Positions 33,006 to 44,157 of a stretch of DNA of 64,000 nucleotides are shown here, piece after piece. The position numbers were made by a program, and so were the translations under genes. Position 1 is the stretch's first letter; each line of letters starts with the position of its first letter. Source of the DNA: Acheta domesticus (taxonomy: Eukaryota > Arthropoda > Insecta > Orthoptera > Gryllidae); NCBI GenBank assembly GCA_031308135.1, contig JAHLJT010008446.1, forward strand, positions 165,156,006-165,220,005, in the 5' to 3' direction. Below the pieces are notes generated by a model. It searched no databases. It saw only the letters and a list, made by a program, of their open reading frames with translations, and was not told the origin of the DNA.

Positions 33006-33974
33006 AACCGGTGGTGGATTCAAGTAGGTTGGTTCTACTATAATGATAAAAGTGACTGATGAGTGCCGCAACGCCTGTCGGAGCCAGCTCCGAGGGCCGT
33101 TAGCAACCCTGACCCGATTGAGTATACGTTTTTATTTGATGGCAGACTTCCACGTTTTAGGGCCATATTCGTAGTCGACACTTATTTTTGACGAACATTA
33201 AGTGTTTACTCATTCGTATTTTCATTTCATCGTAATCACTTAAGTATTTGCTTATTCTTATAATTCTCATATTCATATTATTCTTATATTTGATCATTCA
33301 CTTATTCTTATATTTGATCTTGTCTCTACCCTTAAGTGGACCCTTAGGGCCCCTTCCGACGCCACCACTGTCGCACTCTTCCGATAAGCGGCAGGGCCCT
33401 TCTCACGCCGCCACCGCCGTACGTCACCGCCGCACACCGTGGAAGGGAGGGTTCGGCGGGAGTAGGGTCGGCCATGGTTGGACGACCCGTCGGCGAAAAC
33501 AAAGGAACGCAGTAGGTTAAACGCAGCGGCGAGTGTCCCAGTGGGAAGATCTCATCTAAACCAACGCTTTGCTAGCAGTGGCGCGCACGCCCTTCTGCGC
33601 TGCTGGTGGCGAGGTTCTGCCGCCGAACGCTGCAGCAGCGCGCACGTGGGAAGGCCTTTGAAACCAATGCTTTGCTACCAGCCGCGCCTTCGGAAGCGCC
33701 ACTGTAGCAGTGGCGACGTGGAAAGGGGCCTTTATTTTTCAACATGAATAACATCAAGGATTTTTATGAGCTTTTGTAATATATTGAAGTCAGTATGGAA
33801 GATCGTATACTAAATGGATACGGTTGTAACCGTTAGTGCCTGACACTCACAATGCGGGCTTGTGTAATAATATCTTTGGCCAGGAACTTCGAGGCAATTG
33901 AGTCAATTCTTTGATTTTATTAATTCACTAGCTGGTACCCGGCGCGTTGCTGCCGTAGAACAAATAATTGTGGA
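33006..33974. other. Intergenic with GC-rich block 33330-33740
   Basis: 33330-33740 is GC-rich with unrelated overlapping ORFs on both strands and no motif. CTAGCTGGTACCCGGCGCGT at about 33927 looks like the edge of a dispersed repeat whose body is the pyrimidine tract. Confidence 0.4.
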
Positions 33975-34925
33975 AATATTATCTCCCCCTCTCTCTTTCC
34001 TCCTTTCTCATTCTTTCCCCTCTCTCTTTTCCTCCTCTCTTTTCCCCCTCTTTCATTTCCCCCACACCTCTCTTTCCCTCACTCATTCTTTTCTCCTACT
34101 CTGTCTTTTCCCCCTCTGTCTCTCGTTCTCTCTGTCTCTCTTTTTCCCCACTCTCTCTTTTCCCCTCTGTCTCTCCTTCCCCCTCTCTATGTCTCTCTTT
34201 TCCCCCACTCTGCCTTTTCTTTTTTCCCTCTACCTCTTTCTATTCCTCCTCTCTTTTCCCATTTGTCTCTCTTTTCCCATCTGTCTCTCTTTTCCCATTT
34301 GCCTCTCTTATCCCATCTGCCTCTCTTTTTCCTTCTGTATCTTTATTCTCTCATTCCCTCTCTCTTTTCTCTCTCTTCTCTCTATTTTCTCTCTCTTCTC
34401 TGTCTTTTCTCTCTCTTCTCTGTCTTTTCTCTCTCTTCTCTGTCTTTTCTCTCTCTTCTCTGTCTTTTCTCTCTCTTCTCTGTCTTTTTCTCTCTCTTCT
34501 CTGTCTTTTCTCTCTCTTCTCTGTCTTTTCTCTCTATTTTTCCCTCATTTTCTCTCTATTTTCCTCTCATTTTCTCTCTATTTTTCCCTCATTTTCTCTC
34601 TATTTTTCCCTCTCTCTTTTCCCCCTCTGTCTCTCCTTCCCCCTCTCTATGTCTCTCTTTTCCCCACTCTGCCTTTCTTCTTCCCTCTACCTCTCTCTAT
34701 TCCTCTCTCTTTTCCCATCTGTCTCTCTTTTCCCATTTGTCTCTCTTATCCCATCTGCCTCTCTTTTCCTTCTGTATCTTTATTCTCTCATTCCCTCTCT
34801 CTTTTCTCTCTCTTCTCTGTCTTTTCTCTCTATTTTTCCCTCATTTTCTCTCTATTTTCCCTCTGTTTTCCCCTCTCACATTTCCCCTCTGTTTTACCTC
34901 CTCTCTCTTTTCCTCTCAACTTTGC
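33975..34925 (+). repeat. About 950 bp polypyrimidine (TCTCTT/TTTCCC) low-complexity tract
   Basis: Nearly every base on the plus strand is C or T. It is built from nested units such as TCTCTCTTCTCTGTCTTTTC (about 8 copies, 34375-34540), TTTTCTCTCTATTTTTCCCTC (34530-34610) and TCTCTCTTTTCCCATCTG. A block of about 340 bp (34160-34400) recurs at 34620-34830. All three plus frames stay open for hundreds of codons (S/L/F/P only), a consequence of the lack of A and G rather than coding. Long mirror-like pyrimidine runs can adopt triplex structure. Confidence 0.95.
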
Positions 34926-36305
34926 CGCCCGCTCTTCCTGTCCTCCTCGACCTCGCCCCACGTCACAAGGCAACGCCCAGCAACAATGAAGCTCAGGTTG
35001 ATTGGAATTGAATTTAACTGAAGCGCTATCTTGTGCTGCAACGCCATCTAGGGAAGTTACAATAACTGTACTATGCCTATGTTCTTCCCGCAAGTGCGAG
35101 CAATGAGTTGACAAAGCTTTATCGCAATCGGATGAATGGTATGGCAGGGCATTAAGCACGAACCAACAAATAAACATTAATTTTTATATATTCGATTAAT
35201 TTTCGGTATAATTTATTTTCTTTAATTTTTCTGATATTTTAATTGTTATTCTGCTATTCGGGGCGGAGATAAATCCAACAAGTTGGAAATAATTAAATTT
35301 GCTGCAGACATTCTTGAGTTATAAATGTTTTAATTAACCCGACTTTGTTTTATTTACTTCGATTCTGCGCATCTCCGAGCAGGCTGGGTAATATCGAGAT
35401 GCGCCGGACCAGCAAAAATGTAATAGAATGTTCAAAAAGATTTCATCCTGTAGATTACAATGTGAGAATAGTACATATTATGAAATGATGATGTAATGAT
35501 GGGATGTATTAATACACGAGGCGAGTGTGATATTACGATACAAGCGAGGAACGAGCGAGTCGTAAACTTCACACGAGTGTATAAATACCCATTACATCGA
35601 ATTTCATACGGTACTTTTTCTACGACGTATGTAACTTTTATAAGTTAAACTTTTACATCGAATCTTTTCGTGGTAGTTAACATGCAGGATTCTGTCAAGG
35701 CCGAGCGGACAGCTCCCTATCCACCGCAGGTGTCTTTGTTTCACCACACAGACAGCCAGGGAGTACAGAAGTTGCTGCAATAATTTCGACGTCACCATCT
35801 TTGCTTTTACACTTATTTCTGGAGGTCTCAAGACCACCGTTGATTCACCAGACATTTTAAATGAGACATGTTTTAAGGACAACCACACGACAGCAACAAA
35901 TAACCTCAAATGACTTGTGTTCAGATCTTAACCTTAGTCAAATGTTCTCTTCAATAACTACCACTGCGCTAGTCAAATACAATCAATGTGCAATAGCAAT
36001 TCAATTTATTTTAAATAAATTTCACGTTAAAAATTACTAATAATAAAATAAATTAAAATTAAGAAGCAAAATATAATATTAAATACAATTTTATTGGACA
36101 CAATTGAACGAAACATTTACTATAAAGTTGCTCAATGATTAATGAAGTGTCAATACTTGGTTTGTAAGCTTCTCTGTGATTAGTCAAGAACCTGTATCAT
36201 AATGACAACTGTATCGAAATGGGTATCATTATGCAACTGGTTGCAGCTATTCAATGATAGCGTTACCCAGTTACAATGGTAGCGTTAACCTACGCGACTT
36301 TGTTT

Positions 36306-36308
<3 letters not shown>
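34926..36308. other. Intergenic
   Basis: 34926-35165 is a GC-balanced segment after the pyrimidine tract, probably the rest of the same repeat (AACGCCATCTAGG, CAATCGGATGAATGG). 35490-35640 has CACGAGGCGAGTGTGATATT and CGAGCGAGTCGTAAACTTC, a partial inverted arrangement. No gene supported. Confidence 0.4.

Positions 36309-36362
<54 letters not shown>
36309..36362 (+). repeat. (GA)n microsatellite
   Basis: About 53 bp of uninterrupted GA/AG. Confidence 0.97.
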
Positions 36363-36364
<2 letters not shown>

Positions 36365-36391
36365 GCAAATGTGGAAGCATAAGTTGTAGGG

Positions 36392-37654
36392 CAGACCTGC
36401 ACAACGCCTGCTCCCGCGGGCATTCTGCACTTGCGAGCCGATCGTCTGCCCAGCAGCGCCGAAAGTGCGAGTAGAGGGGAGTAGGAAGCTTTGCGGGGAG
36501 GGGAGAAGTCTGACGTAGCACGACGCGGCGCGTAGATTGAATGCCTGGGCGTCTAATACAATGATCCATGCTTCAAAATTATATGCCCATTTGTTTAAAT
36601 GGATTATGTCTAGTATTTCAAGTTACAAGGCCCATAATTCATTGTTTACGTTCTGTGCACGGCTGTATATCCACCTTTATATGTATATTCATTTTTTAAA
36701 AGAAAATAACATGCTCATTGTGACTCTTAAGCATTGTTTTTAAAGCAATTGCTTTAAATTATATGCTTATATATAAGAAAAACTATTAATAAATTCTTAC
36801 TAAAAATTGCAATTTAATAATTGATTGTTTACCAAGAATATTATAAGCCCCAAATCATAGAAAAATAACAAAATTAGGAGAGCAATCTCTCACATCAAGA
36901 TTGACATAAAAATAGAATATGTGGCAATTCCAAGAAGGGTAATGTTTAATAGAACATTTGTGACCATTTTTCCCATTATGAAACTGAATAATAGAGATCA
37001 ACGAGCAAACTTCTGTGACGATATGTTACGGACAATCATAAGATAATCATGGGTATTGTTAAATAGAATACAAAGGGCTTTATATTTTTATGCGATGTCG
37101 TAAACGACTCTACACCCTTGTCAGAAATTAAAACAGAAAATAATCATGATTTTTTTTAAAGAACAATATGTTTTTGCTTTGAGAGAACCGTCTTATTCAA
37201 ATAAACGTAGTTAATAAAAATAGTTTATTGCTGTCATCATCAAACAAAAACAATTCAGTATCAAAATTTTCTGTTTAGCACAACACTAAATTTGTGATTA
37301 CATCGTAGCAAAGCGAATTACATTATCAGCACTACAAGGAATCATAATACTAGGTGTCGAAATCTAATATGTATAATTCGTTGTAGTTTCATATTTCGCC
37401 CTGTCATATACCGAGAACAAACATTTGCAATATAATACAAAAGGCAATATTACTTGAACTGTATATGACTGTCATTTTCTTACCGATTGCTCATTAAATT
37501 TACGCGCTATCTTTCGAATTGCGCATTCTGATTGGTGGTCCCCACTCCTAGATTGGGTCTCATCCCCACCCTTCATCGATTTTCTCTTTTGCCCCCGAGT
37601 TGCCCGCGCGCAGCTCCTGACGTCAGTGAAAATGCAAAATGCTGTGCAGGTCTG
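36392..37654. mobile_element. Non-autonomous hAT-like element
   Basis: The left end CAGACCTGCACAAC and the right end reverse complement CAGACCTGCACAGC form inverted termini of at least 12 bp. TTGTAGGG (36384-36391) and CTGTAGGG (37655-37662) are 8 bp flanks differing at one base, consistent with an aged hAT target duplication. Length 1263 bp, GC-rich at both ends and AT-rich inside. No transposase seen. Confidence 0.75.
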
Positions 37655-38164
37655 CTGTAGGGCTTGACAGGTGCTGCAGAATAGCTATAATCGCATCAAC
37701 TCGTTTCTGTGTTTCTTTAGAAAGCCTGTAAGAGCTCTCGTAATCACCTCGTGGTTAATGTCAGTGAAGTGGTTATTTGAAGTTTTTTTTTTTCATTTTT
37801 CAAACATTGAATTAAGTTTCTAAAGTCTATTTAATCACATACCAAGCTATTTCTTAATGTTTATGTATTTATTGTTCAGCAAAAAATGCACCACAATCTG
37901 GTGCAATTAAGTTAACTCCTAACTTGAAAATGTAGCATAGTTTTCACTTCGTAGTTCAGAATGGCGATACTGGTAAAGTGGAAGCGCAACACTGGGGGAA
38001 ATGTGGAAACGTTTCCACATTCCCGTCACCTAAATTTGTTGTGTCTACATTTCCGTTGCCCCTGTTTCAAATGCCGAGGAAGATTATTGGTCAATCTTAA
38101 AAAATACTTCCGAAAGGAAAGAGAAAAAACAACCCAAACCTTGCAAAAGAAAACTTGAACTTAA
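37655..38164. other. Intergenic; possible upstream part of zinc-domain ORF
   Basis: An open plus-strand stretch 37961-38158 has C-x4-C and basic residues but no recognised motif. It is in a different frame from the following zinc-domain ORF. A pair of GTGGAAACGTTTCCAC bases (about 38001) is a perfect 16 bp palindrome. Confidence 0.35.
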
Positions 38165-38392
38165 ATGTCAGATATTCTCGATTCAATATCCTCAGGAAAA
38201 TCAGTTACGGAGATGCCTTTGGGTAAAATGCCAGCAGAAAAAGATGACACCATATGCATTTTTTGTGGAGTGGCATTTTCATATGACGTTCGAGGGGAAC
38301 TTTGGATTAGATGCTTGCTTTGCGAGTCGTGGTTTCATACTTTGTGCGCTGGGTGTGAAAATGAGCAATACATTTGTGACTTTTGCAAGTGA
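38165..38392 (+). CDS. PHD-type zinc domain ORF, orphan end of a pogo/jerky-type transposase
   Basis: An intact 75-residue ORF from ATG 38165. Its C-terminal 50 residues hold a complete eight-ligand arrangement: C-x2-C, 15 residues, C-x2-C-x4-H-x2-C, 9 residues, C-x2-C-K and stop. G-E-L-W-I-R-C follows the usual G-E-L-W-x-x-C pattern. I know this kind of terminal zinc domain from insect DDE (jerky/pogo-like) transposases, where it follows the catalytic domain. No catalytic sequence is present upstream, so this is either a transposon tail or the last exon of a host gene derived from one. All ligands being intact is unusual in this window. Confidence 0.5.
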   Translation: MSDILDSISSGKSVTEMPLGKMPAEKDDTICIFCGVAFSYDVRGELWIRCLLCESWFHTLCAGCENEQYICDFCK

Positions 38393-38754
38393 ACATTTTA
38401 TTTAAAAGTTCAATTCTTAAGCCTTTGCGTTATTTTTTCAATGTATAGTAAGTATATGTTCCGTTATTTAATTGTGTGGAAGTGTTTTAACCAGAAAACA
38501 AATATTTCATTTTCAACATTTTGAAAATCTGATCAAAGTGTCAATTCATTAATAACAATTATTATTACAATGTAAACGTAATGTTTTGCATAAAATCAAA
38601 AGCGATTATAGTCATAACATGTTTGTGGAATTTCTTCCAGAATTAAGAAAAAAATCGTTCTGTAAACAAACTAGTTATAAAATAAATTGTAACAGGATTT
38701 CCACTTTTGCACCACTTACCCTACTAATAAAATTGAATTGAATTGATAAATAAT
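38393..38754. other. AT-rich intergenic
   Basis: Nothing recognised; AATTGAATTGAATTGA lies at the edge of the next LINE fragment (about 38732). Confidence 0.4.
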
Positions 38755-39475
38755 TTAGGGTAAATAGGATCTCTTTGCCTTATTCCGCGTCTCAAACCAA
38801 ATTCTCGACCTTCAAGATCCATTTTAATTTTTTTCTTGGCCTGACAAATATATTTTCCTTAGTAATAAGATGTATTTGTCATCTACTCCTATTGCATTCA
38901 GTGCTTTTAAGATACTCACTAGCACTACAGGATCAAAGGCTTGTGCGAAGTCTATGAACTGGCAAATACGCTGGCAAGTTAATTTCTTGTGCTTTCTCTA
39001 TGAGTTGGGACATTGTTTGTAGGTGGTCAATTGTACAGTAGATAGCACGGAAACCTGCTTGTTCCTCCTGTGGATTTTTTTCAATTGTCCTTATTTAACC
39101 TGTTCGAAATTATTTTCGAGAATATTTTGAAAATATTTGACGTGATGCTAATCGGTCGATAGTTGTCAATATTTTCTTTTGAACCCTTCTTGTGAAGTAG
39201 TATTATGGTATACTGCTGTATGGTGCACGATATAATGTGACTTTACTCGAGTTGTAATCTGAGATGCCATCTATCACGTGTTGTGGCACAGCTTATTCTA
39301 TATCTTCTTGCGATGTAATATCAATCACCTTGTATAAATATTCAGTAGAGGATTCTTCCGTGTTCTTTTTGCCTAGCTGAAAGCTGTTCATGACTCTCTT
39401 TGCCAGCAACCCTCGTTGCAAACTCCAAAGCCTTAAACACTTCCCATGAAGTACTACACCACTCATATTTCTCAA
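38755..39475 (-). pseudogene. RTE-like LINE reverse transcriptase fragment
   Basis: The minus strand, across several frames, gives R-L-A-S-R-Q-I-F-S-K (39140), E-E-Q-A-G-F-R-A-I-Y-C-T-I-D-H-L-Q-T-M-S-Q-L-I-E-K (about 39000-39075) and L-P-A-Y-L-P (motif A region). It ends G-L-R-R-G-I-R-Q-R-D-P-I (motif B region, about 38770-38800). The E-Q-A-G-F-R...T-I-D-H and R-Q-x-D-P-I words place it near RTE. It breaks off before the F-A-D-D motif. The N-terminal part to 39475 is more decayed. Confidence 0.75.
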
Positions 39476-39714
39476 TTAATTTCGCACTTCCTCAGAAGTT
39501 TATTTGCATAAATAGTTTTTAGTTCGTTTGACCACCCATATAAGTGTTCAGAATCCTATGTTTCATCTAGACCTACACATTCTCTTGAACAATTGTATGT
39601 ATGCACTTGGCACGACAGCCCGTGAACGGGCATAGGTCTACCGGCGACGTCCCTGCCTCGTGGCCATGGGTAAAGATATCCCCACGCTGTATTCCGGTCT
39701 TCTCAACCTAAGAA
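39476..39714. other. Intergenic
   Basis: Nothing recognised. Confidence 0.3.
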
Positions 39715-39850
39715 GTGAATTTTCTCATCGTCACACAGCAAACATATACTGGGACATTGCAAGGGAAACGCACATTAGTCTTGCCTCGACCGGGAACTGA
39801 ACCCGGGGCCGCGTAGTGGAAAGCGAGCACGCCCCTGGCGAAAATCGGTG
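39640..39850 (-). mobile_element. tRNA-derived SINE
   Basis: Minus strand: GGGGCGTGCTCGCTTTCCAC (A region), GCGGCCCCGGGTTCAGTTCC (B box at about 39796-39810), then a body with CAAGACTAATGTGCG and CATGGCCACGAGGCAGG. The head overlaps the left short inverted repeat at 39831-39854. Confidence 0.5.
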
Positions 39851-40215
39851 TGTTCGCTAAACGTACGCCAATGTAGGGCAAACGTACACGGAATGCGCAT
39901 CTGCTATGTACTGATGTGAACAAGAGCTTGTCACGATATGCGTTTTTGTGTACCAAACGTGTACTTTGGCCCAAATGAATGTACGCTTGAGCTGAAATTG
40001 GAACGTACACGACGTCACGTGTACACGATGTACAGACGATGTACGTGTACCATTAGCAATCGATGCGTGCACCTAGGTTACGAAAACTAACCTAACATAT
40101 TTCCAGTGGAATGCGTTCCAGTAGAAAATCTTTCATGATTCTGCCTAATTTTCTTCCGGAAAAATTCTCATGAGAACCGAATGTTTCTCAGAGATACATT
40201 TCTACTGAAGGTTCC

Positions 40216-40241
40216 AAAAAAAAAAAAAAAAAAAAAAAAAA
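40216..40241 (+). repeat. Poly(A) run
   Basis: About 26 consecutive A, possibly the tail of a retroposed sequence. Confidence 0.95.
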
Positions 40242-40869
40242 TCCAAACAGAATTGTGCAAAAGATTACTACTGAAACTGTCCGCGTAAAGGACTCACTAG
40301 TTTGATGTTGAATCAAGTACATTCAAAGGTGATATATCATGGAAGATGTTACAGAACACTTTTGATACTTAACAAAACAGCAGTCACACAATGTAAATAA
40401 ACACATTTCTATGAATGAATTTTAATATCCTCATAACCTCATTCTTACAAATTGATTGTATTACTGGTGGTAGATGGGAACAGAAAAATGTTTTGCTTGT
40501 AAATGGATTACCTTGAATTAACTACAGCCCTTCTATCAAACATTGCTTCTCACAGGTGGGGTGCATTGAAAGAATCAAACAAAACCAAAATTAAGTTTAA
40601 ACAAAAACTTCCTTTATTAACTCTTATCGCTATTCACAACCTCGTCTGCTGCTCTTGGGCTGTAAAGGAGAAGTTTACATATAACACAGGGATGAATGAA
40701 TTTCAGTATCTGGCCTTAATCTCAGTAATAGTTCTCTTAAAATTTGCTTGTTTTAAAGGTAGTTAGGAATAGGAAGAGATGAATAATACACTCACTCTGG
40801 TGATATTATATTCTTTTTACCTGAGAATACAGGAAAAAATAAAGAGATTTTTGGAACATTTAACATCAT
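40242..40869. other. AT-rich, no motif recognised
   Basis: An 87-codon open stretch at 40503-40766 has no recognisable motif. It could belong to the 5' part of the Penelope-like relic but this is not shown. Confidence 0.3.
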
Positions 40870-42010
40870 AATCAACTTAAACCTAGAGTTCCAATTCATG
40901 AAATAATTGTTGTGATAAGAAGTATTCTAATGAACATAGAATTTTCATTTAATGAGGTAATTTATCAATGATTGACTGGAACTCCAATTGGTGGTTAACT
41001 TAGTTCGGTGTTTCCAGAAATTGTTAAGCGTAGACTTGAAGAATCAATCCTACCTGGCCTGTTAAATTGTTTTGTACAAAAGATATATGGATTATTATTA
41101 TTATATGGAACTATTAATTATAGTTGATGAAAATGACACATTAAATTTTCTCAATATGTTTAATTCTTGTGATGAATCCAGTTCACTTTAGAAAAAAAAA
41201 TAATCAATCTATAAACTTCCTAAATATCTATATCAAACATGACAACGGAAAAATATCAACAAATTGGTACAGAAAAGGTAATGCTGCTAATTGTATCCTT
41301 AATTATTTACCTGAACATCCCATACAGCTAAGAGAGGCATTGTTTATGGCCTCGTAGATAGAGCAATAAAATGATCCCATCCCATACACCAGGAATGTCA
41401 TATAAAAATAGTACATGATATATTTATTTTAAAAAATCCTGTTGAGTTTATAAAAAAGCACATAAGAAGAAGAGAGCAATGCTATGTGGAATGTTTAATA
41501 TCATACCTGATCAACCCTATTCCAAACCTTAGCTGTTAACAAAACTATAGTTTTGCCATATGTACCTAAAATTACTAACAAAATAATAAAAAATTTAAAA
41601 TATAATATCTAGACATATATTAACAAACAAACAATCTTATTAGAAATGTTAAAGATGTAATTCCAGCTTCTGAAGTGGAAAAAGGAAACTATATCCGTTG
41701 CCAACAAATCATGTATTGGCCAAACAAAACGAAGAATAAAACAAAGAATACATGAGCATAAAAATAACTTGGAGAAATTCATTAAAAACGATTTCAAGGC
41801 ACAGAATTCAGCATTCACTTAAATTTGATTTTGAAAATCTATCAATTTTAGACAAAAACCAAGAATATATGCCAGGTTAATTTCCCAAACGTTATTTATC
41901 AAAATTAAATAAAATAATAAATTCAATCAAGAGGGTAATCTTCTTACCACTTCCTATTCCACTTACTACTTTAAATAAAATAAATCACAAAATTTTTTTG
42001 AAAACATCTT
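40870..42010 (+). pseudogene. Penelope-like retroelement: RT and GIY-YIG endonuclease relic
   Basis: RT part: V-P-I-H-E-I (about 40890), T-G-T-P-I-G-G then L-S-S-V-F-P-E-I-V-K-R-R-L-E (about 40980-41035, the G-x-P-x-G...L-S-x-x-x-A/P-E-I-V block). Then D-Y/L-L-I-I-V-D-E-N-D-T-L-N-F-L-N (about 41100-41155) and I-N-F-L-N-I-Y-I then S-T-N-W-Y-R-K (about 41210-41275). Endonuclease part: C-I-G-Q-T-K-R-R-I-K-Q-R-I-H-E-H-K-N-N-L (41711-41772), the Y-I-G-Q-T...R...E-H core of a GIY-YIG nuclease with the catalytic arginine and glutamate positions present. Stops and frame shifts throughout. RT followed by GIY-YIG is diagnostic of Penelope-like elements. Confidence 0.85.
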
Positions 42011-42129
42011 AAGATGAGTCTCTCTCCATAATTGTATTTTGTATTTGCATGTGTTGCTGGTAGTTTTATCATTAAAAAATATAACTGTTATTTTAAAATG
42101 ATTTTAAAGTATTTACAGAACTTATGCCT

Positions 42130-42720
42130 GAAGATAATTTATTTTTATAGTTTTCAGAATCTTATGTTTTAATACAATCAGTAGTCCTGTTTATTACGCA
42201 ATCAGTGAATTGTATTTGATGTAATTCCAATTATAGAAATATCTTGTTTTTATTGGAAGCACAACGTTTCACAAACTAATTGTTTGAAACTTCAGGTACG
42301 TACATGTATTACATCAAATACAATTTACTGATTGCATGTTAAACAGTACTTCTGATTGTATTAAAACATAAGAGATTGAAAACTATACAGAGAAATTACT
42401 GCTTAATAGGTTAAAAGAAAGTACTGTTTAATACGCAATCAGTAAATTGTATTTGATGTAATTCCAATGATTGAAATATATTTGTTTTTATTGGAAGCAC
42501 ATTTCACAAACTAATTGTTCACTACTTCAGGTACATACATGTATGTACCTGAAGAAAATCTTGTTTTTAGAAAATAGTTAGAAATATCTTATTTTTATTG
42601 GGCTTCCAATAAAACAAGATATTTCTATAATTGGAATTACATCAAATACTGATTGCATATAAAGCAGTACTACTGATTGTCTTCAGACATAAGATATTGA
42701 AAACTATCGAAAGAAATTAT
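42130..42720. repeat. Cluster of direct and inverted copies of an about 110 bp unit
   Basis: The unit CAATCAGTRAATTGTATTTG ATGTAATTCCAAT...TTTTTATTGGAAGCAC...CTTCAGGTAC occurs forward at about 42198-42300 and 42435-42535. It occurs reverse-complemented, in part, at about 42305-42360 and 42590-42685. The copies can pair in several hairpin combinations. It lies just downstream of the Penelope-like coding relic and could be its repeated terminal region. Confidence 0.85.
42525..42554. repeat. Perfect 30 bp palindrome
   Basis: CTTCAGGTACATACA followed at once by its reverse complement. It marks the join between a forward and an inverted unit. Confidence 0.95.
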
Positions 42721-43145
42721 ATTCATTCAATTATACACAATAGACAACATTAACCAAATTGGTGTAAAAATTAGCATATGATAGCACATTTTATTTGCAT
42801 ATTGCAAGAATGTTAACTAATAGTGTAGTATTTTTGGGCATTCATTATGAAAACTTGAAAAATTAGCTAATGTGAAGTAAAATACTTCAGTTAAAAAAAT
42901 ATCAAAAACATCCAATTGGAAACCTGTCGTAACGTATTGCATGTAGCACAATTCAATTAACATGTAGGCTTACTAGTCATAATAACTCAAATATATCTTG
43001 GTTCTTGAAAGAGTCAAGGAAAATTATTCTTAAGTTTAATTTTTAAGAAAATCATTAGTTAAAAAAATAAATGCTATGGAGCAACACAATATATTATACT
43101 TTATAGCACTTGCACACTTGCTATACCACTTGAAAATCAAACAAG
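42721..43145. other. AT-rich, nothing recognised
   Basis: No ORF or repeat of note. Confidence 0.4.
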
Positions 43146-43336
43146 TTATTTCACTTTCTAACAAAATTATTTTATCTGCTATAAGTTAAAAAAAAACCTA
43201 TCACACGAATGAAACCATATTTTCTCTGTGGCAATATATGTTATTTCACTTTCTAACAAAATTATTTTATCTGCTATAAGTTAAAAAAAACAACCTATCA
43301 CACGAATGAAACCATATTTTCTCTGTGTCAATATAT
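43146..43336 (+). repeat. 95 bp tandem duplication (two copies)
   Basis: TTATTTCACTTTCTAACAAA to GTGGCAATATATG at 43146-43240 is repeated at 43241-43336. Differences are few: a two-base length change in the A run and GTGG/GTGT. Confidence 0.95.
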
Positions 43337-44157
43337 GTGTTGTTGTTTCATTGAAATACACACGCAATTTTCGAAATTGACCAAATCACTGCCTATGAAC
43401 TGGTGGAACTTAATCTTCATAGTGTGGTCAGTTTATAAACAGCCAGCATTTGAATATCCTAGATCATACATTTATTTAGTTTTCTTTTCTACCTCATCAA
43501 TAATCAGATTATGACCACTCGACACGTTGGTGAAGGTAACCCTAATTTTTTAGGGGTTATTTCTGAAACAATAAATATACTATTATTATGTGTGTATTAA
43601 ATTTGGTCACAATTAAAGAAACGTATTTGCTTACCATTAAACATGATTGTGTTAGAATTATTTCATGCGTTAACTCTTTACGGGCCATCGATGACGATAC
43701 GAAGAGAGTTGTTTGCCACAAGTAAACATACTGGTGTTTGGTAATTTCAAGAGCAGACATTCGATGGGACACACATCCACAAAGAAATTAGAAATGAAAT
43801 TATGCGATTTCCACAGAAAATTGGCGCTTACTTCACGAAATCCGCACACTGACCACTGATTAATATATAACTAAACTGCAATCTTCTAAAAGGGCGCGAA
43901 CTCACCTAACCAAAACCTATAACCAATACTAACCAACTTTGTTTGTGCACACCTTATTTTGTATACAAACGGTACGCTTTTTACGGTTTGTGCACACCTC
44001 TGGCACACCTTATACAAACGGTTTCAAACTAAGCGTACAAGAGATATGGACTACTGCAGAGCAGGGACGGTGCACAGTAGGCACACAGTATGCTACACTA
44101 CAGGAACAAGGCACGAAATGAAAAACACGTACAACACAGCTGCTATACAGACCCTCA
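43337..44157. other. Intergenic; repeated TTGTATACAAACGG-like words
   Basis: 43940-44040 has GTGCACACCTT and ATACAAACGGT twice each, 50 bp apart. The rest is unremarkable. Confidence 0.4.

Noticed and set aside
33898..35021. Three long overlapping plus-strand open frames (252-363 codons)
   Set aside because: They arise because the tract has almost no A or G on this strand, so stop codons cannot form. The products are Ser/Leu/Phe/Pro low complexity in every frame.
42120..42180. Hammerhead ribozyme at the Penelope-like end (CTGAAGA and a nearby GTTTTC)
   Set aside because: CTGAAGA is present but the GAAA core and three stems could not be assembled in the right order by eye.
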